A stretch of 64,000 bases of DNA from Achromobacter spanius (GTDB lineage Bacteria > Pseudomonadota > Gammaproteobacteria > Burkholderiales > Burkholderiaceae_B). The notes beneath the pieces were generated by a model. That model was not told where the DNA came from. It saw nothing but the letters and a program-made list of their open reading frames with translations, and searched no databases. Below, in pieces: positions 9,132 to 19,874 of this stretch (the first letter of the stretch is position 1; the number at the start of each line of letters is the position of its first letter). A program made the position numbers and the translations under genes. Location of the stretch: contig NZ_CP121261.1 in NCBI RefSeq assembly GCF_029637605.1, positions 248,001-312,000 on the forward strand. The letters run 5' to 3'.

Positions 9132-10369
9132 ATGACGACTTCCTTATTTTTCCTGATGTGGGGGCTGGCTACGGCCCTGGCTTTACCGTTGCTGCTGCCG
9201 TTCCAGGCGCGCAGCGTGAACGGTGTGCGCGCGTTTATTGCCGCGAATGCCCTGGCTGTGCTGTCCCTGCTGTCGTTTGCGGCCGCCCAATTGGTACCGC
9301 CGGGTGTTTACATCATTGTGTCCAACGCGGCGTGGGTGTGTGCCGTCAGCTTGGTCTACGTGGGCGTGCGCCAGTTTTTTTCCCTGCGTCCGCATATCGT
9401 GCGCACGGTGGGAATCAGTGCGATGTGCGTGCTGGCGTTCGCGGTGCTGCTTTATGGCACGGACGATCTGGCTGGCCGCATGCTGCTGTTTTCCGGCTTC
9501 ACCTGTGGCAGCGCCTTGATGACCGGGCGGGTGATCTACCAGCAGCGCACGCAGATCCGCACACGCGGGGTGGTGCTTTATTTGATGCTGGCGATTCTGG
9601 GCGTAGCCGCGCTGCATGGATTGCGGGTGCTGGTTTATGGCCTGGGCTGGGCCGAGCCGGTATCGTTGGCGGAGCCATCCCCCTGGGGGCTGTTCTTCAT
9701 CGTGTGCGGTTCCGTCACCGTGCCTGCATTGTTCCTGGCGCTGCTGCTGCTGGTGCAGACCCGCTTGTCCGAGCAGATGCAGGCGGCCTTGACCTTTGAC
9801 GGCCTGACGCAGGTCCATTCCCGCCGCAGCATCCTGGACGAACTTGAGCGCGAGCTGCAACGCTGCGCGCGCGCGGGCTGCCCATTGGCCGTGCTGGTGC
9901 TGGACATCGATCATTTCAAGTCCATCAATGACCGCTATGGCCATGCAGCCGGCGACACGGCGCTGCGCCACTTTGCCAAGGTGGCGCAGAACGCCGTACG
10001 CGCCACCGACCGTGTCGGCAGATTGGGTGGCGAAGAATTCGTGTTGCTGATGGTGGACTGCGACCCCGCGCGCGCACTGGTGCACGCGCAGCGCGTGTGC
10101 GATGCACTGCGCGACACGCCGCTATACCTGCAAGGGGTGGAAGTGCCCATGACCGCCAGCGGCGGCCTGGCGTCCTATCAGTCAGGCGATAGCGCCGACG
10201 TCATCCTGGCGCGCGCCGACGTGGCGCTGTATCGCGCCAAGGAACAAGGGCGGGACCGTGTGGAAATGGCGTTTGGGGGCCGCGCCCCAGGCCGCATGCA
10301 CGTGAGCAGCCTGGTCGGGATGGCGCCAGCGGCGAATGGGCCGCTGGTTACCCAGGAAGGCGCTGGACG

Positions 10370-10373
<4 letters not shown>
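9132..10373 (+). CDS. Membrane diguanylate cyclase (GGDEF)
   Basis: A 413-aa predicted c-di-GMP synthase. Residues 1-210 hold about six or seven hydrophobic helices of unassigned sensor type. Residues about 218-390 are the GGDEF domain: DGLTQVHSRR, DIDHFKSINDRYGH (metal and substrate binding) and active site GGEEF at 299-303. RATD at 290-293 lies five residues before the active site, which is the canonical inhibitory I-site for product feedback. The intact A-site suggests an active enzyme. The GTG at 9054 would add 26 residues; ATG at 9132 begins directly at the first helix. The gene ends convergently with the S9 peptidase, sharing TTAA for both stops. Confidence 0.9.
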
Positions 10374-12298
<1,925 letters not shown>

Positions 12299-12423
12299 GG
12301 CAAGACCTCCGCGTTTTGGATGCGATCGATAATGCCATAGTCGCGCGGACGGTGTCGAACCGGCCCCACTTATGCCGCTGTGCCGTTTGCGGGATAATCG
12401 CGGCAATTCATCTGGAGAATTAC

Positions 12424-12879
12424 ATGGTCAGGAATCTGGTCGCGGTATCGGCGATGGTATTGGGCCTGGCGGGTTGCTCGTTGGGCATCTCGTCGGACAG
12501 CGCGTCGCCGCACAGCGAATTCAAGGCGCCGGTCGCGTTCAAGGACGCCTACGCCTCGGTGATCCGGCAGTCGAACAACTGCCTGCGCAGCACCGACAAC
12601 GCCTATCGCGTGGTGACCGATCTGAACGAGGCGGCGCAGTCGGGTGTGGTGCGCGTGTTGGCGCCGTATAGCGACAACGTCATGTCGCGGGTCGACCTGA
12701 AGGCCGCCGGCCCGAAGAGCACGGACGTGCGCATTGTGATGTGGGGCAAGGGCACTTGGGACGCGGCGGCAATGCGCGCGATGCAAGACGCCATCTACTA
12801 CAGCATCACGTCGTGCAGCAGCTATATGCCGCTGGACCCGCGCACCCCCGTCAAGCCCTCGCGCGACCTGCCGGACTAA
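12424..12879 (+). CDS. Small hypothetical lipoprotein
   Basis: A 151-aa protein with a clear type II signal peptide ending in lipobox LAGC (Cys18). A Shine-Dalgarno (CTGGAGAA) lies 5 nt before the ATG. The mature part has two further cysteine sites (NNCLR near 59 and TSCSS near 131) that could form a disulfide. No catalytic motif is visible. The family is not one I recognise beyond conserved lipoproteins of Bordetella/Achromobacter relatives. It is divergent from the S9 peptidase gene, so they share a short promoter region. Confidence 0.8.
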   Translation: MVRNLVAVSAMVLGLAGCSLGISSDSASPHSEFKAPVAFKDAYASVIRQSNNCLRSTDNAYRVVTDLNEAAQSGVVRVLAPYSDNVMSRVDLKAAGPKSTDVRIVMWGKGTWDAAAMRAMQDAIYYSITSCSSYMPLDPRTPVKPSRDLPD

Positions 12880-12902
12880 GCCCCGGCGCCGAGCGCGGGG
12901 CT
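12879..12902 (+). terminator. Hairpin after the small lipoprotein gene
   Basis: AGCCCCG (12879-12885) pairs with CGGGGCT (12896-12902) around a 10-nt loop, starting at the stop codon of the lipoprotein gene. No T-run follows, so it would be a weak or factor-assisted terminator. Confidence 0.4.
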
Positions 12903-12926
12903 GGTCGGGGGTTGGTCAGAGACCCG

Positions 12927-13343
12927 TCAGTCGCCGCCCGGGCGGCGGCGCACGATCTTGAAGGTGGCCGTGGCGCGCGCCACCAGTTCGCCATCGGCGC
13001 GCCGAATATCGCCTTCACAGAAGGCGATGGACCCGCCCCGGCGCAGGCAGCGCGCTTCAATGACCAGGTCGCCCGTGCCGGGGGACAGGAACGTGGTGTT
13101 CATGTCGATGGTGGCCATGCCTTCGGTGGCGTCGGCCGACCCGCGCGCCGCCGCGCTAAGCGTGAAGTCCAGCACGCTCATGAGCGTGCCGCCATGCACG
13201 TCGCCACGGCTGTTGGTCAGGTCCTGGCGCCAGGGCAGCGTGGTGCGGGCGAATCCCGGCGCGATGCTTTCGGGCACCAGGCCAATGAAGTGCATGAAGG
13301 GGATGGTCAGGCCGAAATAGTCAGTGGATGCGGTTGCGGTCAT
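12927..13343 (-). CDS. PaaI-family hotdog thioesterase
   Basis: A 138-aa single hotdog-fold protein. The motif [13 protein letters not shown] (residues about 50-62) is the PaaI/YdiI signature, with the conserved HGG and an acidic residue in the hotdog helix. The later strand [13 protein letters not shown] is typical of the family. It should hydrolyse an acyl- or aryl-CoA thioester; the substrate is not inferable. An upstream in-frame ATG (13433) exists. I chose 13343 because the fold starts there and the extra 30 residues read as noise. It is divergent from dinB, with a gap of about 120 bp. Confidence 0.82.
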   Translation of the reverse strand: MTATASTDYFGLTIPFMHFIGLVPESIAPGFARTTLPWRQDLTNSRGDVHGGTLMSVLDFTLSAAARGSADATEGMATIDMNTTFLSPGTGDLVIEARCLRRGGSIAFCEGDIRRADGELVARATATFKIVRRRPGGD

Positions 13344-13465
13344 GGAAGAAGGGCGGGATGGGTAGGCAGTGGGTAAGCGATTCAGCCGGTCATAATATAT
13401 TTTTTTGCAGTGTCCGCCAGCGCCCGCCAGCACGGCGTGGCGGCGGCCACCAGGTCTTCATCGGA

Positions 13466-14548
13466 ATGTCTGAACCCTTGCGCAAGATCGTGCACGTGGA
13501 TATGGATGCGTTTTACGCGTCCGTCGAGCAGCGCGACAACCCCGAGCTGCGTGGCAAGCCCGTCGTCGTGGCGTGGACGGGGCCGCGCTCGGTCGTGTGC
13601 GCAGCGTCTTACGAGGCGCGGCGCTTCGGCATCCATTCAGCCATGTCCGCCATCCGCGCCGAACGCCTTTGCCCGCACGCCATCTATGTGCCGCCGGACT
13701 TCAACCGGTACCGCGACGTGTCGCGCCAGATCCGGCAGATCTTCGCCCGCCATACCGATTTGATCGAACCGCTGTCGCTGGACGAGGCCTATCTGGATGT
13801 GACCCAGAACAAATACGGGTTGCCGTCCGCGACCGAGGTGGCGCAGGTCATCCGCCAGCAGATCAAGGAAGAAACGGGCCTGACCGCGTCGGCCGGCATT
13901 GCGCCCAACAAGTTCCTGGCCAAGATCGCGTCAGACTGGAACAAGCCCGACGGCCAGTTCGTCATTCGGCCCACCAAGGTGCTGGAATTCTTGCAGCCCT
14001 TGCCGGTGCGCAAGGTGCCCGGGGTGGGCAAGGTGACGCAGGCGCGCCTGGAGCAACTGGGCATCCAGACCGTGGGCGACCTGGCCACGCACAGCGTGGA
14101 AGAGCTGTCACATTATTTCGGCCGCTACGGCAGGCGCTTGTACGAGCTGGCGCGCGGCATCGACGAACGTCAGGTTCAGACCGACCAGCCCTTGCAGCAG
14201 GTGTCGGCGGAAACCACGTTTTCGGAAGATATCCGCCTGGACGCACTGGGCGACGCCATCGACCGCATGGCGGACAAGGTCTGGGATCAGGCCTTGAAGA
14301 AGGGCGCGCTGGGGCGCACGGTGGTGCTCAAGCTGAAGACTGACCGGTTTCGCATCCTGACGCGCAGCCAGACCAGCTTGAGCCCGCCCGGTTCGGCGGC
14401 CGAACTGGCCTCGGTGGCCAGGCTGCTGTGCGAGCGCGTGGAGCTGCCGCCGGAAACGCTGTACCGGCTGGCAGGGGTGGGGATGAGCAATTTTGCCGAC
14501 CCCGCCGAACAGGCGCGCCAGCCGGATCTGTTTGGCGGCGCGTTCTGA
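13466..14548 (+). CDS. dinB: DNA polymerase IV (Y family)
   Basis: A 360-aa error-prone translesion polymerase. Catalytic acidic residues are Asp12 (VHVDMDAFYASVE) and Asp106/Glu107 (SLDEAYLD). The palm/fingers motif YEARRFGI and the helix-hairpin-helix GVGKVTQARLEQLGI are present, as is the little-finger domain (ETTFSED). The C-terminus ends in QPDLFGGAF, a good beta-clamp binding motif (QxxLF). The start at 13466 gives the standard N-terminus; the longer frame begins in unrelated sequence. No obvious SOS box was recognised upstream. Confidence 0.95.
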   Translation: MSEPLRKIVHVDMDAFYASVEQRDNPELRGKPVVVAWTGPRSVVCAASYEARRFGIHSAMSAIRAERLCPHAIYVPPDFNRYRDVSRQIRQIFARHTDLIEPLSLDEAYLDVTQNKYGLPSATEVAQVIRQQIKEETGLTASAGIAPNKFLAKIASDWNKPDGQFVIRPTKVLEFLQPLPVRKVPGVGKVTQARLEQLGIQTVGDLATHSVEELSHYFGRYGRRLYELARGIDERQVQTDQPLQQVSAETTFSEDIRLDALGDAIDRMADKVWDQALKKGALGRTVVLKLKTDRFRILTRSQTSLSPPGSAAELASVARLLCERVELPPETLYRLAGVGMSNFADPAEQARQPDLFGGAF

Positions 14549-14561
14549 ACGGTGGCCCGGA

Positions 14562-15023
14562 TCAGGCCAGGCGCGCCTTGACCTGCTGCGACAGCGCCGT
14601 CATGTCGGCGCGGCCAGCCAGCGCCTGCTTCAACAGCGCCATGACCTTGCCCATGGCGGGCGCGCCGGTCACGCCTTGCGCGGCCACTTCGGCCAGGGCG
14701 GCGTCGATGGCGGCGGCCACTTCTTCAGGCGTGGCGGCTTGCGGCAAGAATTCTTGCAGCACCAGCAGTTCGGCCTTTTCCTGTTCCGCAGTTTCGGTGC
14801 GGCCGGCCTGTTCAAACGCGGCGATGGACTCGCGGCGCTGCTTGACCTGCTTTTCGATGATGGCGGTGATTTCGGCGTCGTTCAGCTCGCGGCGTTCGTC
14901 CACTTCTTTCTGTTTGACGGCAGCCAACAGGAAACGCAGCGTGGTCAGGCGTTCCGAGGCCTTGGCGCGCATGGCGTCCTTGACGGCATCAGAGAGGCGG
15001 GTCTTGAGCGTAGCAGTGCTCAT
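14562..15023 (-). CDS. GatB/YqeY domain protein
   Basis: A 153-aa helical protein of the YqeY family, related to the C-terminal tRNA-binding domain of GatB. It shows the family layout LKTRLSDAVKDAMRAKASERLTTLR near the start and the second helical domain ending in GRADMTALSQQVKARL. Usually the gene follows rpsU near dnaG. Here it lies convergent to dinB and just after the polyene operon, so it has been relocated or this lineage differs. AAAGGTTC precedes the ATG. Its role is unsettled, possibly tRNA-dependent amidation or quality control. Confidence 0.88.
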   Translation of the reverse strand: MSTATLKTRLSDAVKDAMRAKASERLTTLRFLLAAVKQKEVDERRELNDAEITAIIEKQVKQRRESIAAFEQAGRTETAEQEKAELLVLQEFLPQAATPEEVAAAIDAALAEVAAQGVTGAPAMGKVMALLKQALAGRADMTALSQQVKARLA

Positions 15024-15074
15024 AAGTGAACCTTTTGGGTGGTGTTGCGGCAATCCGCAAGTGTAAATCGGGTT

Positions 15075-15515
15075 TTACTTCAGCCGGGTCAGGTCGCCGC
15101 GCAGCGCCACGCCCGCCACGACCGCGCCAGCATGGCATTCGTAGTCGGTCTTGCTGCTGTATTCGTTTTTGCGATAGTAGCTGACGATATTCGTGACGGC
15201 GTTGGCGTTGGCCTTCTTGGCCGCTTCATGCAGCGCGATCACCGCCGATTGGGCCACCCACAGGCAGGCGTCCGCGTCTTTCTTGGCAAAGGCGTTGGTC
15301 TTGCGGTTGGTGACCACGCCCGCTTCCAGCACCTTGCCCTTGGGGCCGGTGCCCGCCAGGTAAAACTTCACGCTGCCGTCGATCTTGCCAGCAGCCAGCG
15401 CGGCGTCGATGGCGGGTTGCAGGGGCAGGAAGACGGTGCGATCCGCCGCCATCGCCTGCGCGGCGCAGGCAAGCGACAGGGACAGGGCGCCAAACAGCTT
15501 GTAGGTAATCTTCAT
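15075..15515 (-). CDS. Secreted protein at end of polyene operon
   Basis: A 146-aa protein with a Sec signal peptide (cleavage near AQAMA-AD, about residue 24). The mature part carries GKIDGSVKFYLAG, VTNRKTNAF, DACLWVAQSAVIALHEAAKKANANAV and YYRKNEY.SKTDYECHAGAV, with two cysteines that could pair. Relatives are often labelled excinuclease ATPase subunit in databases; nothing in the sequence supports that (no Walker motifs, and it is secreted). It lies 55 bp after the last ketosynthase on the same strand, so it probably belongs to the operon. A periplasmic role in pigment assembly is conceivable but unproven. Confidence 0.75.
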   Translation of the reverse strand: MKITYKLFGALSLSLACAAQAMAADRTVFLPLQPAIDAALAAGKIDGSVKFYLAGTGPKGKVLEAGVVTNRKTNAFAKKDADACLWVAQSAVIALHEAAKKANANAVTNIVSYYRKNEYSSKTDYECHAGAVVAGVALRGDLTRLK

Positions 15516-15570
15516 GACGAGCGTTTCCGGTTATGAAAGTGAATCAAGGGCTGAAAGAAAGGACGCCGGC

Positions 15571-16797
15571 TCAAGGCCAGCGGCGAAAAACCAGGGACGT
15601 GTTGATGCCGCCGAACGCGAAATTGTTGTTCATGACGTACTCGTTGCTCATGCGGCGGCCATCGCCTTGCAGGTAGTCGAGTTCGCCGCAACGCGGGTCG
15701 ATATTGCGCAGGTTCAGCGTGGGGGCGTACCAGTCGCGGTTCAGCATTTCGATGCTGAACCAGGATTCCAGCACCCCGCAAGCGCCCAGCGTGTGGCCCA
15801 GATAGCTTTTCTGCGAGCTGATCGGCATTCGGCTGCCGAAGAGCGCATGCGTGGCCTGGGTTTCGGCGATGTCGCCTTGTTCGGTGGCGGTGCCGTGACC
15901 GTTTACGTAGCCGATGGCTTCCGGGGGCAGGCCGGCATCCGCCAGCGCCATTTCCATGGCGACCCGCATGGTGGCGGCTTCGGGCCGCGTGATGTGGGTG
16001 CCGTCTGAGTTGCTGCCGAACCCGACCACTTCGGCATGGATGCGCGCGCCGCGCGCCAGCGCGTGGTCCAGCGATTCCAGCACCAGCATGCCGCCGCCTT
16101 CGCCGATGACCAGGCCATCGCGGTCGCGGTCGTAGGGGCGGGGCGTGAGCTCTGGCGTGTCGTTCTGCTGGCTGGTGGCATACAGCGCGTCGAACACCAG
16201 CGCCTCGCTGGCGCACAGTTCTTCCGCGCCGCCGGCCAGCATCATCTGCTGACGGCCGTAGCGAATGGCCTCGTACGCATAGCCGATGCCCTGGCTGCCC
16301 GAGGTGCAGGCGCTGGACGTGGGGATGATGCGGCCTTTCAGTTCAAAGAAAATGCCGACGTTGGCGGCCGTGGTGTGCGGCATCATGCGCACATAGGAAT
16401 TGGCGTTGAGATCGTCGGTGACGCCGTTGAGCAGCATGTTGCCGAAGGCGCGGATTTCAGCGGTGCTGCCCACCGACGAGCCGCAGGCCACGCCCATGCG
16501 GCCGTCGGTGATGCTGGCGTCGCCCAGCAGCGCGGCGTCATCCAGCGCCAGTTCGGCGGCGCGCACGGCCAGTTGCGATACGCGGCCCATGCTGCGCAGT
16601 TGCTTGCGGGTCCAGTGCGCGGGCACGCGGAAATCTTCCACCGGCCCTGCCAGCCGCGTGTTCAGTTCGGCAAAGCGCGACCAGTCCGGCATGTGCCGGA
16701 TGGCGCTGCGGCCCGATTGAAATGCTTGCTGCACGCTGGCCCAATCCGAGCCCAGCGCGCTGATGCCGGCCATGCCGGTAATGACGACGCGGTTCAT
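15571..16797 (-). CDS. Beta-ketoacyl-ACP synthase (APE cluster, ApeR-like)
   Basis: A 408-aa FabF-type condensing enzyme with the full Cys-His-His triad: Cys164 (TSSACTSG), His301 (NGHGTAT) and His335 (YLGHTLG). It would extend the growing polyene chain on ACP. The ATG at 16797 shares one base with the stop codon of the ketoreductase (TGATG), which supports this start over a GTG two codons upstream. It is the last condensing enzyme of the aryl polyene operon. In E. coli-type clusters a third ketosynthase of this kind is present; the exact step it performs cannot be read here. Confidence 0.9.
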   Translation of the reverse strand: MNRVVITGMAGISALGSDWASVQQAFQSGRSAIRHMPDWSRFAELNTRLAGPVEDFRVPAHWTRKQLRSMGRVSQLAVRAAELALDDAALLGDASITDGRMGVACGSSVGSTAEIRAFGNMLLNGVTDDLNANSYVRMMPHTTAANVGIFFELKGRIIPTSSACTSGSQGIGYAYEAIRYGRQQMMLAGGAEELCASEALVFDALYATSQQNDTPELTPRPYDRDRDGLVIGEGGGMLVLESLDHALARGARIHAEVVGFGSNSDGTHITRPEAATMRVAMEMALADAGLPPEAIGYVNGHGTATEQGDIAETQATHALFGSRMPISSQKSYLGHTLGACGVLESWFSIEMLNRDWYAPTLNLRNIDPRCGELDYLQGDGRRMSNEYVMNNNFAFGGINTSLVFRRWP

Positions 16798-17528
16798 CAG
16801 CACAAGCCTCCGTTGACGGCAATGACCTGGCGCGTGATGTAGGCGGCGCCGGGTGACATCAGGAAGGCAACCGTGGCGGCGACCTCTTCGGGCTTGCCCA
16901 TGCGTTGGGCCGGCACCGCCTTCAGGATTTCTTCAACGGGCACATGCTCGTCGATCATGTCGGTATCGATCAGGCCGGGCGCCACGCAGTTCACGGTGAT
17001 CTGGCGCTTGGCCAGTTCAACGGCCAGCGCCTTGGCGGCGCCGATCAGGCCGGCCTTGGACGCGCTGTAGTTGACCTGGCCACGGTTGCCCACCAGCCCC
17101 GACACCGACGCCATGCAGACCACGCGGCCCGCCGCGCGGCGCCGGATCATGGGCATGGCCAGCGGGCTGAGCACGTTGTAGAAGCCGTCCAGGTTCGTGC
17201 GCAGCACCTGGTCCCAGTCGTCGCCGGTCAGCGCCGGGAATGCGCCGTCGCGCGTCAGTCCGGCGTTGAGCACCACGCCGTAGTAGGCGCCGTGCGCGTC
17301 CACGTCCGCTTGCAGAACGGCCGCGCATTGCGCGCGGTCGGACACGTCGAACTGCAGAATGCGGGCCTGGCGACCGCGCGCGTTGACCTCGGCCAGCACG
17401 GCTTCGGCCTGTTCGCGTTGTTGGCGGCAATGCAGGACCAGGTCATGGCCGGCGTCGGCCAGGGCCAGCGCGATGGCGCGGCCGATGCCGCGGCTGGAGC
17501 CGGTGACGAGTATGGGGGCGGCGCTCAT
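16797..17528 (-). CDS. 3-ketoacyl-ACP reductase, FabG-like (ApeQ-like)
   Basis: A 243-aa short-chain dehydrogenase. The NADP-binding motif TGSSRGIG is at residues 9-16, NAG at about 88-90 and the catalytic triad is Ser141, Tyr154 and Lys158 (NYSASK). It reduces the 3-keto group after each condensation in polyene synthesis. It is joined by ATGA overlap to the dehydratase gene upstream and by TGATG to the ketosynthase downstream, so the three products are translated together. Confidence 0.92.
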   Translation of the reverse strand: MSAAPILVTGSSRGIGRAIALALADAGHDLVLHCRQQREQAEAVLAEVNARGRQARILQFDVSDRAQCAAVLQADVDAHGAYYGVVLNAGLTRDGAFPALTGDDWDQVLRTNLDGFYNVLSPLAMPMIRRRAAGRVVCMASVSGLVGNRGQVNYSASKAGLIGAAKALAVELAKRQITVNCVAPGLIDTDMIDEHVPVEEILKAVPAQRMGKPEEVAATVAFLMSPGAAYITRQVIAVNGGLC

Positions 17529-18013
17529 GTGAGGGGGGCTTCCTGAGTAAATTCGTTGGGGTCCTTGGGCTGATAGACATTCAGCCGGGCGTGGGCCAGC
17601 ACGCGGGTGTCGTTGCCTTCGTCGCTTTCATCACGCTCTTCGCGCAATTCGCATTCGAAAACGCTCATGCCGCTGGCGTCGATCAGGCCGCGTTGGACGT
17701 GGATGGACAGGGCCACGCCCACGGGCAGGCTGTCGCAGTGGCAGTCGTAGCGCCGGGTGCCAAGCAGGAATCCCAGCTTGACGCTGGCACCGGCTTCGCG
17801 CGCGTGGCAACCGGCCCAGGCGCCCACGGCTTGCGCCATGAATTCCATGCCCAGCCAGGGCGGCAGCGAGCCGTCCGGCAAGGAGTAGGGGCCGGGCTTG
17901 ACGACGGCACGGGCACGCAGGCTGTCGGCGTCGTAGCCCAGCACGTCGTCAATCAGGATCATGTTGCCGGCGTGCGGCAGCAGGCTGGCGATGGGCCAGG
18001 GGCATGCGTTCAT
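17525..18013 (-). CDS. Hotdog 3-hydroxyacyl-ACP dehydratase (ApeP-like)
   Basis: A 162-aa hotdog protein starting MNACPWPIASLLPHAGNMILIDDVLG, a FabA/FabZ-like opening with LLPHAG.M.LIDDV. The helix LGMEFMAQAVGAWAGCHA carries an acidic residue (Glu) where FabZ has its catalytic Glu/Asp. ApeP is known to pair with ApeI as a heterologous dehydratase, and an ApeI-like domain sits on the ligase at 26319. The gene overlaps the ketosynthase at 18010 by ATGA and the reductase at 17528 by ATGA. Confidence 0.85.
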   Translation of the reverse strand: MNACPWPIASLLPHAGNMILIDDVLGYDADSLRARAVVKPGPYSLPDGSLPPWLGMEFMAQAVGAWAGCHAREAGASVKLGFLLGTRRYDCHCDSLPVGVALSIHVQRGLIDASGMSVFECELREERDESDEGNDTRVLAHARLNVYQPKDPNEFTQEAPLT

Positions 18014-19224
18014 GGGCGGGCTCCCAGGATCAGGCTGGCGTTGTTGCCGCCGAACGCGAACGAGTTGCTCATGGCGATGCGCGGCCGGCCTTGGGCGTAG
18101 CGGTGCACGCTGCTGCTGAAATCCAGCGCGGGCAGGGCCGGGTCGGGCTGGCCGTCCCAGACGTGCGGCATGAGCCGTCCATCGGCCGTGCGCGCGGACA
18201 GCGTCATCCACGCCAGCGCCGCTTCCATGGCGCCGGCGGCGCCCAGCGTGTGGCCGGTCAAGGCCTTGGTGGACGCGCAGGGCACACCTTCGGGAAACAC
18301 GGCATGCATGGCCTGGCTTTCCATGGCGTCGTTGTGCACCGTGCCGGTGCCATGCAAATTGACCCAGCCGATGTTGGCGGGCATGACGTCGGCGTCCTGT
18401 AGGGCGGCAAGCATGGCTTGCCGCGCGCCCGCGCCGGAGGGCTCGGGCGCCGACATATGCCAGGCGTCCGAACTGGCGCCGCCGCCCAGCAGCGCCACGG
18501 CATCCGCATCAGAGGTGTCGCGTTCCATCACGAACAGGACGCCCGCTTCGCCGATGTTGATGCCACGGCGGTTGGCCGAGAACGGCTGGCAGAGCCCGTC
18601 GTCGATGGCTTCCAGCGTGGCGAAGCCGTTGATCGTCAGGCGGCAGAGCGTATCCGCGCCGCCGCACACCACTGCGTCGCAAAGGCCCAGGGCCAACAAG
18701 CGGCGTGCCGACAGCAGCGCGCGGGCGCTGGACGTGCACGCGGTGGACAGCGTATAGGCCGGGCCGGTCACGCCCAGGTGCGCGGCCAGGAACGACGCGG
18801 GCGACGGCAGTGCCTGGCGGCGGTAATCGTACCCAGGGGGAAAAGCGCCTTCGGCGGCAAGCGCCCGGAAGTCCGGCGCATTGTCGTTCACGCCCGACGT
18901 GCTGGTGCCCAGCACCACGGCAATGCGGGCTGGGCCATGGCGGGCGATGGCACGCTGCAACGGCGACGCGATCTGGTCCGCGCAGGCAAGCAGCAGGCGG
19001 TTGTTGCGGCTGTGCAGGTGCGCGGGCAGAGAATCGGAAATCGACGGCAAAGCGCCGTCATAAGCGCCCAGCGTCAGGCTGCGACCGTTGACCCAGCCGG
19101 TCTGCCGGCGCATGCCTCGGGTGTCGCCGTTGAAGGCCGCATGCGCGACGGCGTCCACGCCCGCGCCCAGCGCACAGACGATGCCGGGAGCGCTTAGCCA
19201 ACTGGTGATGGGGCTTCTATTCAT
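18010..19224 (-). CDS. Beta-ketoacyl-ACP synthase (APE cluster, ApeO-like)
   Basis: A 404-aa condensing enzyme with triad Cys163 (STACTSS), His291 (NLHGTGT) and His325 (LTGHTLG). It is likely the main chain-extending ketosynthase that pairs with the chain-length factor at 29937. The start MNRSPITSWLSAPGIVCALG is typical for this family. The ATG overlaps the end of a tiny repeat ORF (ATGAATAG), a possible coupling device. Downstream it is linked to the dehydratase by ATGA. Confidence 0.9.
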   Translation of the reverse strand: MNRSPITSWLSAPGIVCALGAGVDAVAHAAFNGDTRGMRRQTGWVNGRSLTLGAYDGALPSISDSLPAHLHSRNNRLLLACADQIASPLQRAIARHGPARIAVVLGTSTSGVNDNAPDFRALAAEGAFPPGYDYRRQALPSPASFLAAHLGVTGPAYTLSTACTSSARALLSARRLLALGLCDAVVCGGADTLCRLTINGFATLEAIDDGLCQPFSANRRGINIGEAGVLFVMERDTSDADAVALLGGGASSDAWHMSAPEPSGAGARQAMLAALQDADVMPANIGWVNLHGTGTVHNDAMESQAMHAVFPEGVPCASTKALTGHTLGAAGAMEAALAWMTLSARTADGRLMPHVWDGQPDPALPALDFSSSVHRYAQGRPRIAMSNSFAFGGNNASLILGARP

Positions 19225-19315
19225 GTCGGCTCCCGTTCATTTTGGTCCCTTCATTGCAGCCCGGTCCATTGCAGCCCGGTCCATTGCAGCCCGGTCCATT
19301 GCGGCTTCCGTTCAT
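19217..19315 (-). CDS. Candidate 32-aa repeat mini-ORF bridging two APE genes
   Basis: Starts with an ATG that overlaps the DUF3261 stop (ATGA) and ends in a TAG that overlaps the ketosynthase start (ATGAATAG). The product reads in pentapeptides: MNGSR, three copies of NGPGC, NEGTK, MNGSR, then HE. The DNA is a 15-bp tandem repeat (three exact plus-strand copies of CATTGCAGCCCGGTC at 19252-19296, with diverged flanks). No known protein resembles it. It may simply keep ribosomes moving across a repeat-expanded junction. Whether it is translated is an inference. Confidence 0.4.
   Translation of the reverse strand: MNGSRNGPGCNGPGCNGPGCNEGTKMNGSRHE
19252..19310. repeat. 15-bp tandem repeat between DUF3261 and ketosynthase genes
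   Basis: Three perfect 15-bp copies (19252-19266, 19267-19281, 19282-19296) plus a partial fourth. On the leftward strand every unit contains an ATG, so a change in copy number keeps start codons and frame. It fills the only long spacer between core genes of this tightly packed operon. Confidence 0.92.
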
Positions 19316-19866
19316 GGCGACTCCTTCAGCGGCTCGATCCGCCACGTGACGCCATCGGCGCCGCTGATGGTAAAGACGTCGGGCCGCGCGGCTTGCGGCC
19401 AGCGCACCGTCCATCGAACCTTGGCACCATCCAGCAGGCTGCGTTCAGCAGTGCCATCATCGTGCCGCTGCGCGCGCCAGGCGCCCGCGCCGTAGGCGGC
19501 GTCCAGCTCTGTCTGCGGCGTCCACGCGAACATCAGCGCGGCGAAAAGATCGCGGGCCTGGGCGTTGGGACGCAGGAATCCGTCGTTGCGCCAGTGGCCG
19601 GCTTCCAGCATCTGTCGTGCTTGCGGCACACCCATCGGGTCAAACAGCGACCAGCGCAACGCCGTGCCTTCGCGCTGCACCACCAGCATCGTGTCCACCC
19701 GGGGCTGGCCGGCCGCCGTCTGCACCACATGCAATTGGCGCGGCAAGGCAAAGTGGGCGTCGCGCGCGGGAACGGGCGGGGCGCCGGCGCAGCCCGTCAG
19801 GGCGGCAAGCAGCATTGCCATGGCGATGACGCGGCGCGTGGATAGAAGGGTTGAAAGGGGATGCAT
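19312..19866 (-). CDS. DUF3261 lipoprotein of the APE cluster
   Basis: A 184-aa predicted outer-membrane lipoprotein. The signal ends in lipobox LTGC at about residue 26. The mature part has PRQLHVVQTAAGQ, DTMLVVQREGTALRWSLFDPMGVPQARQ and later FAWTPQTELDAAY, matching the DUF3261 pattern regularly found in aryl polyene loci. It is thought to work with the LolA-like carrier and MMPL pump to place the pigment in the outer membrane (family context, not proven). It lies 8 bp after the flavoprotein gene. Confidence 0.8.
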   Translation of the reverse strand: MHPLSTLLSTRRVIAMAMLLAALTGCAGAPPVPARDAHFALPRQLHVVQTAAGQPRVDTMLVVQREGTALRWSLFDPMGVPQARQMLEAGHWRNDGFLRPNAQARDLFAALMFAWTPQTELDAAYGAGAWRAQRHDDGTAERSLLDGAKVRWTVRWPQAARPDVFTISGADGVTWRIEPLKESP

Positions 19867-19874
19867 GATGCGAG

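Noticed and set aside
15075..15515. Excinuclease ATPase subunit
   Set aside because: No Walker A/B or ABC signature; the protein has a secretion signal.
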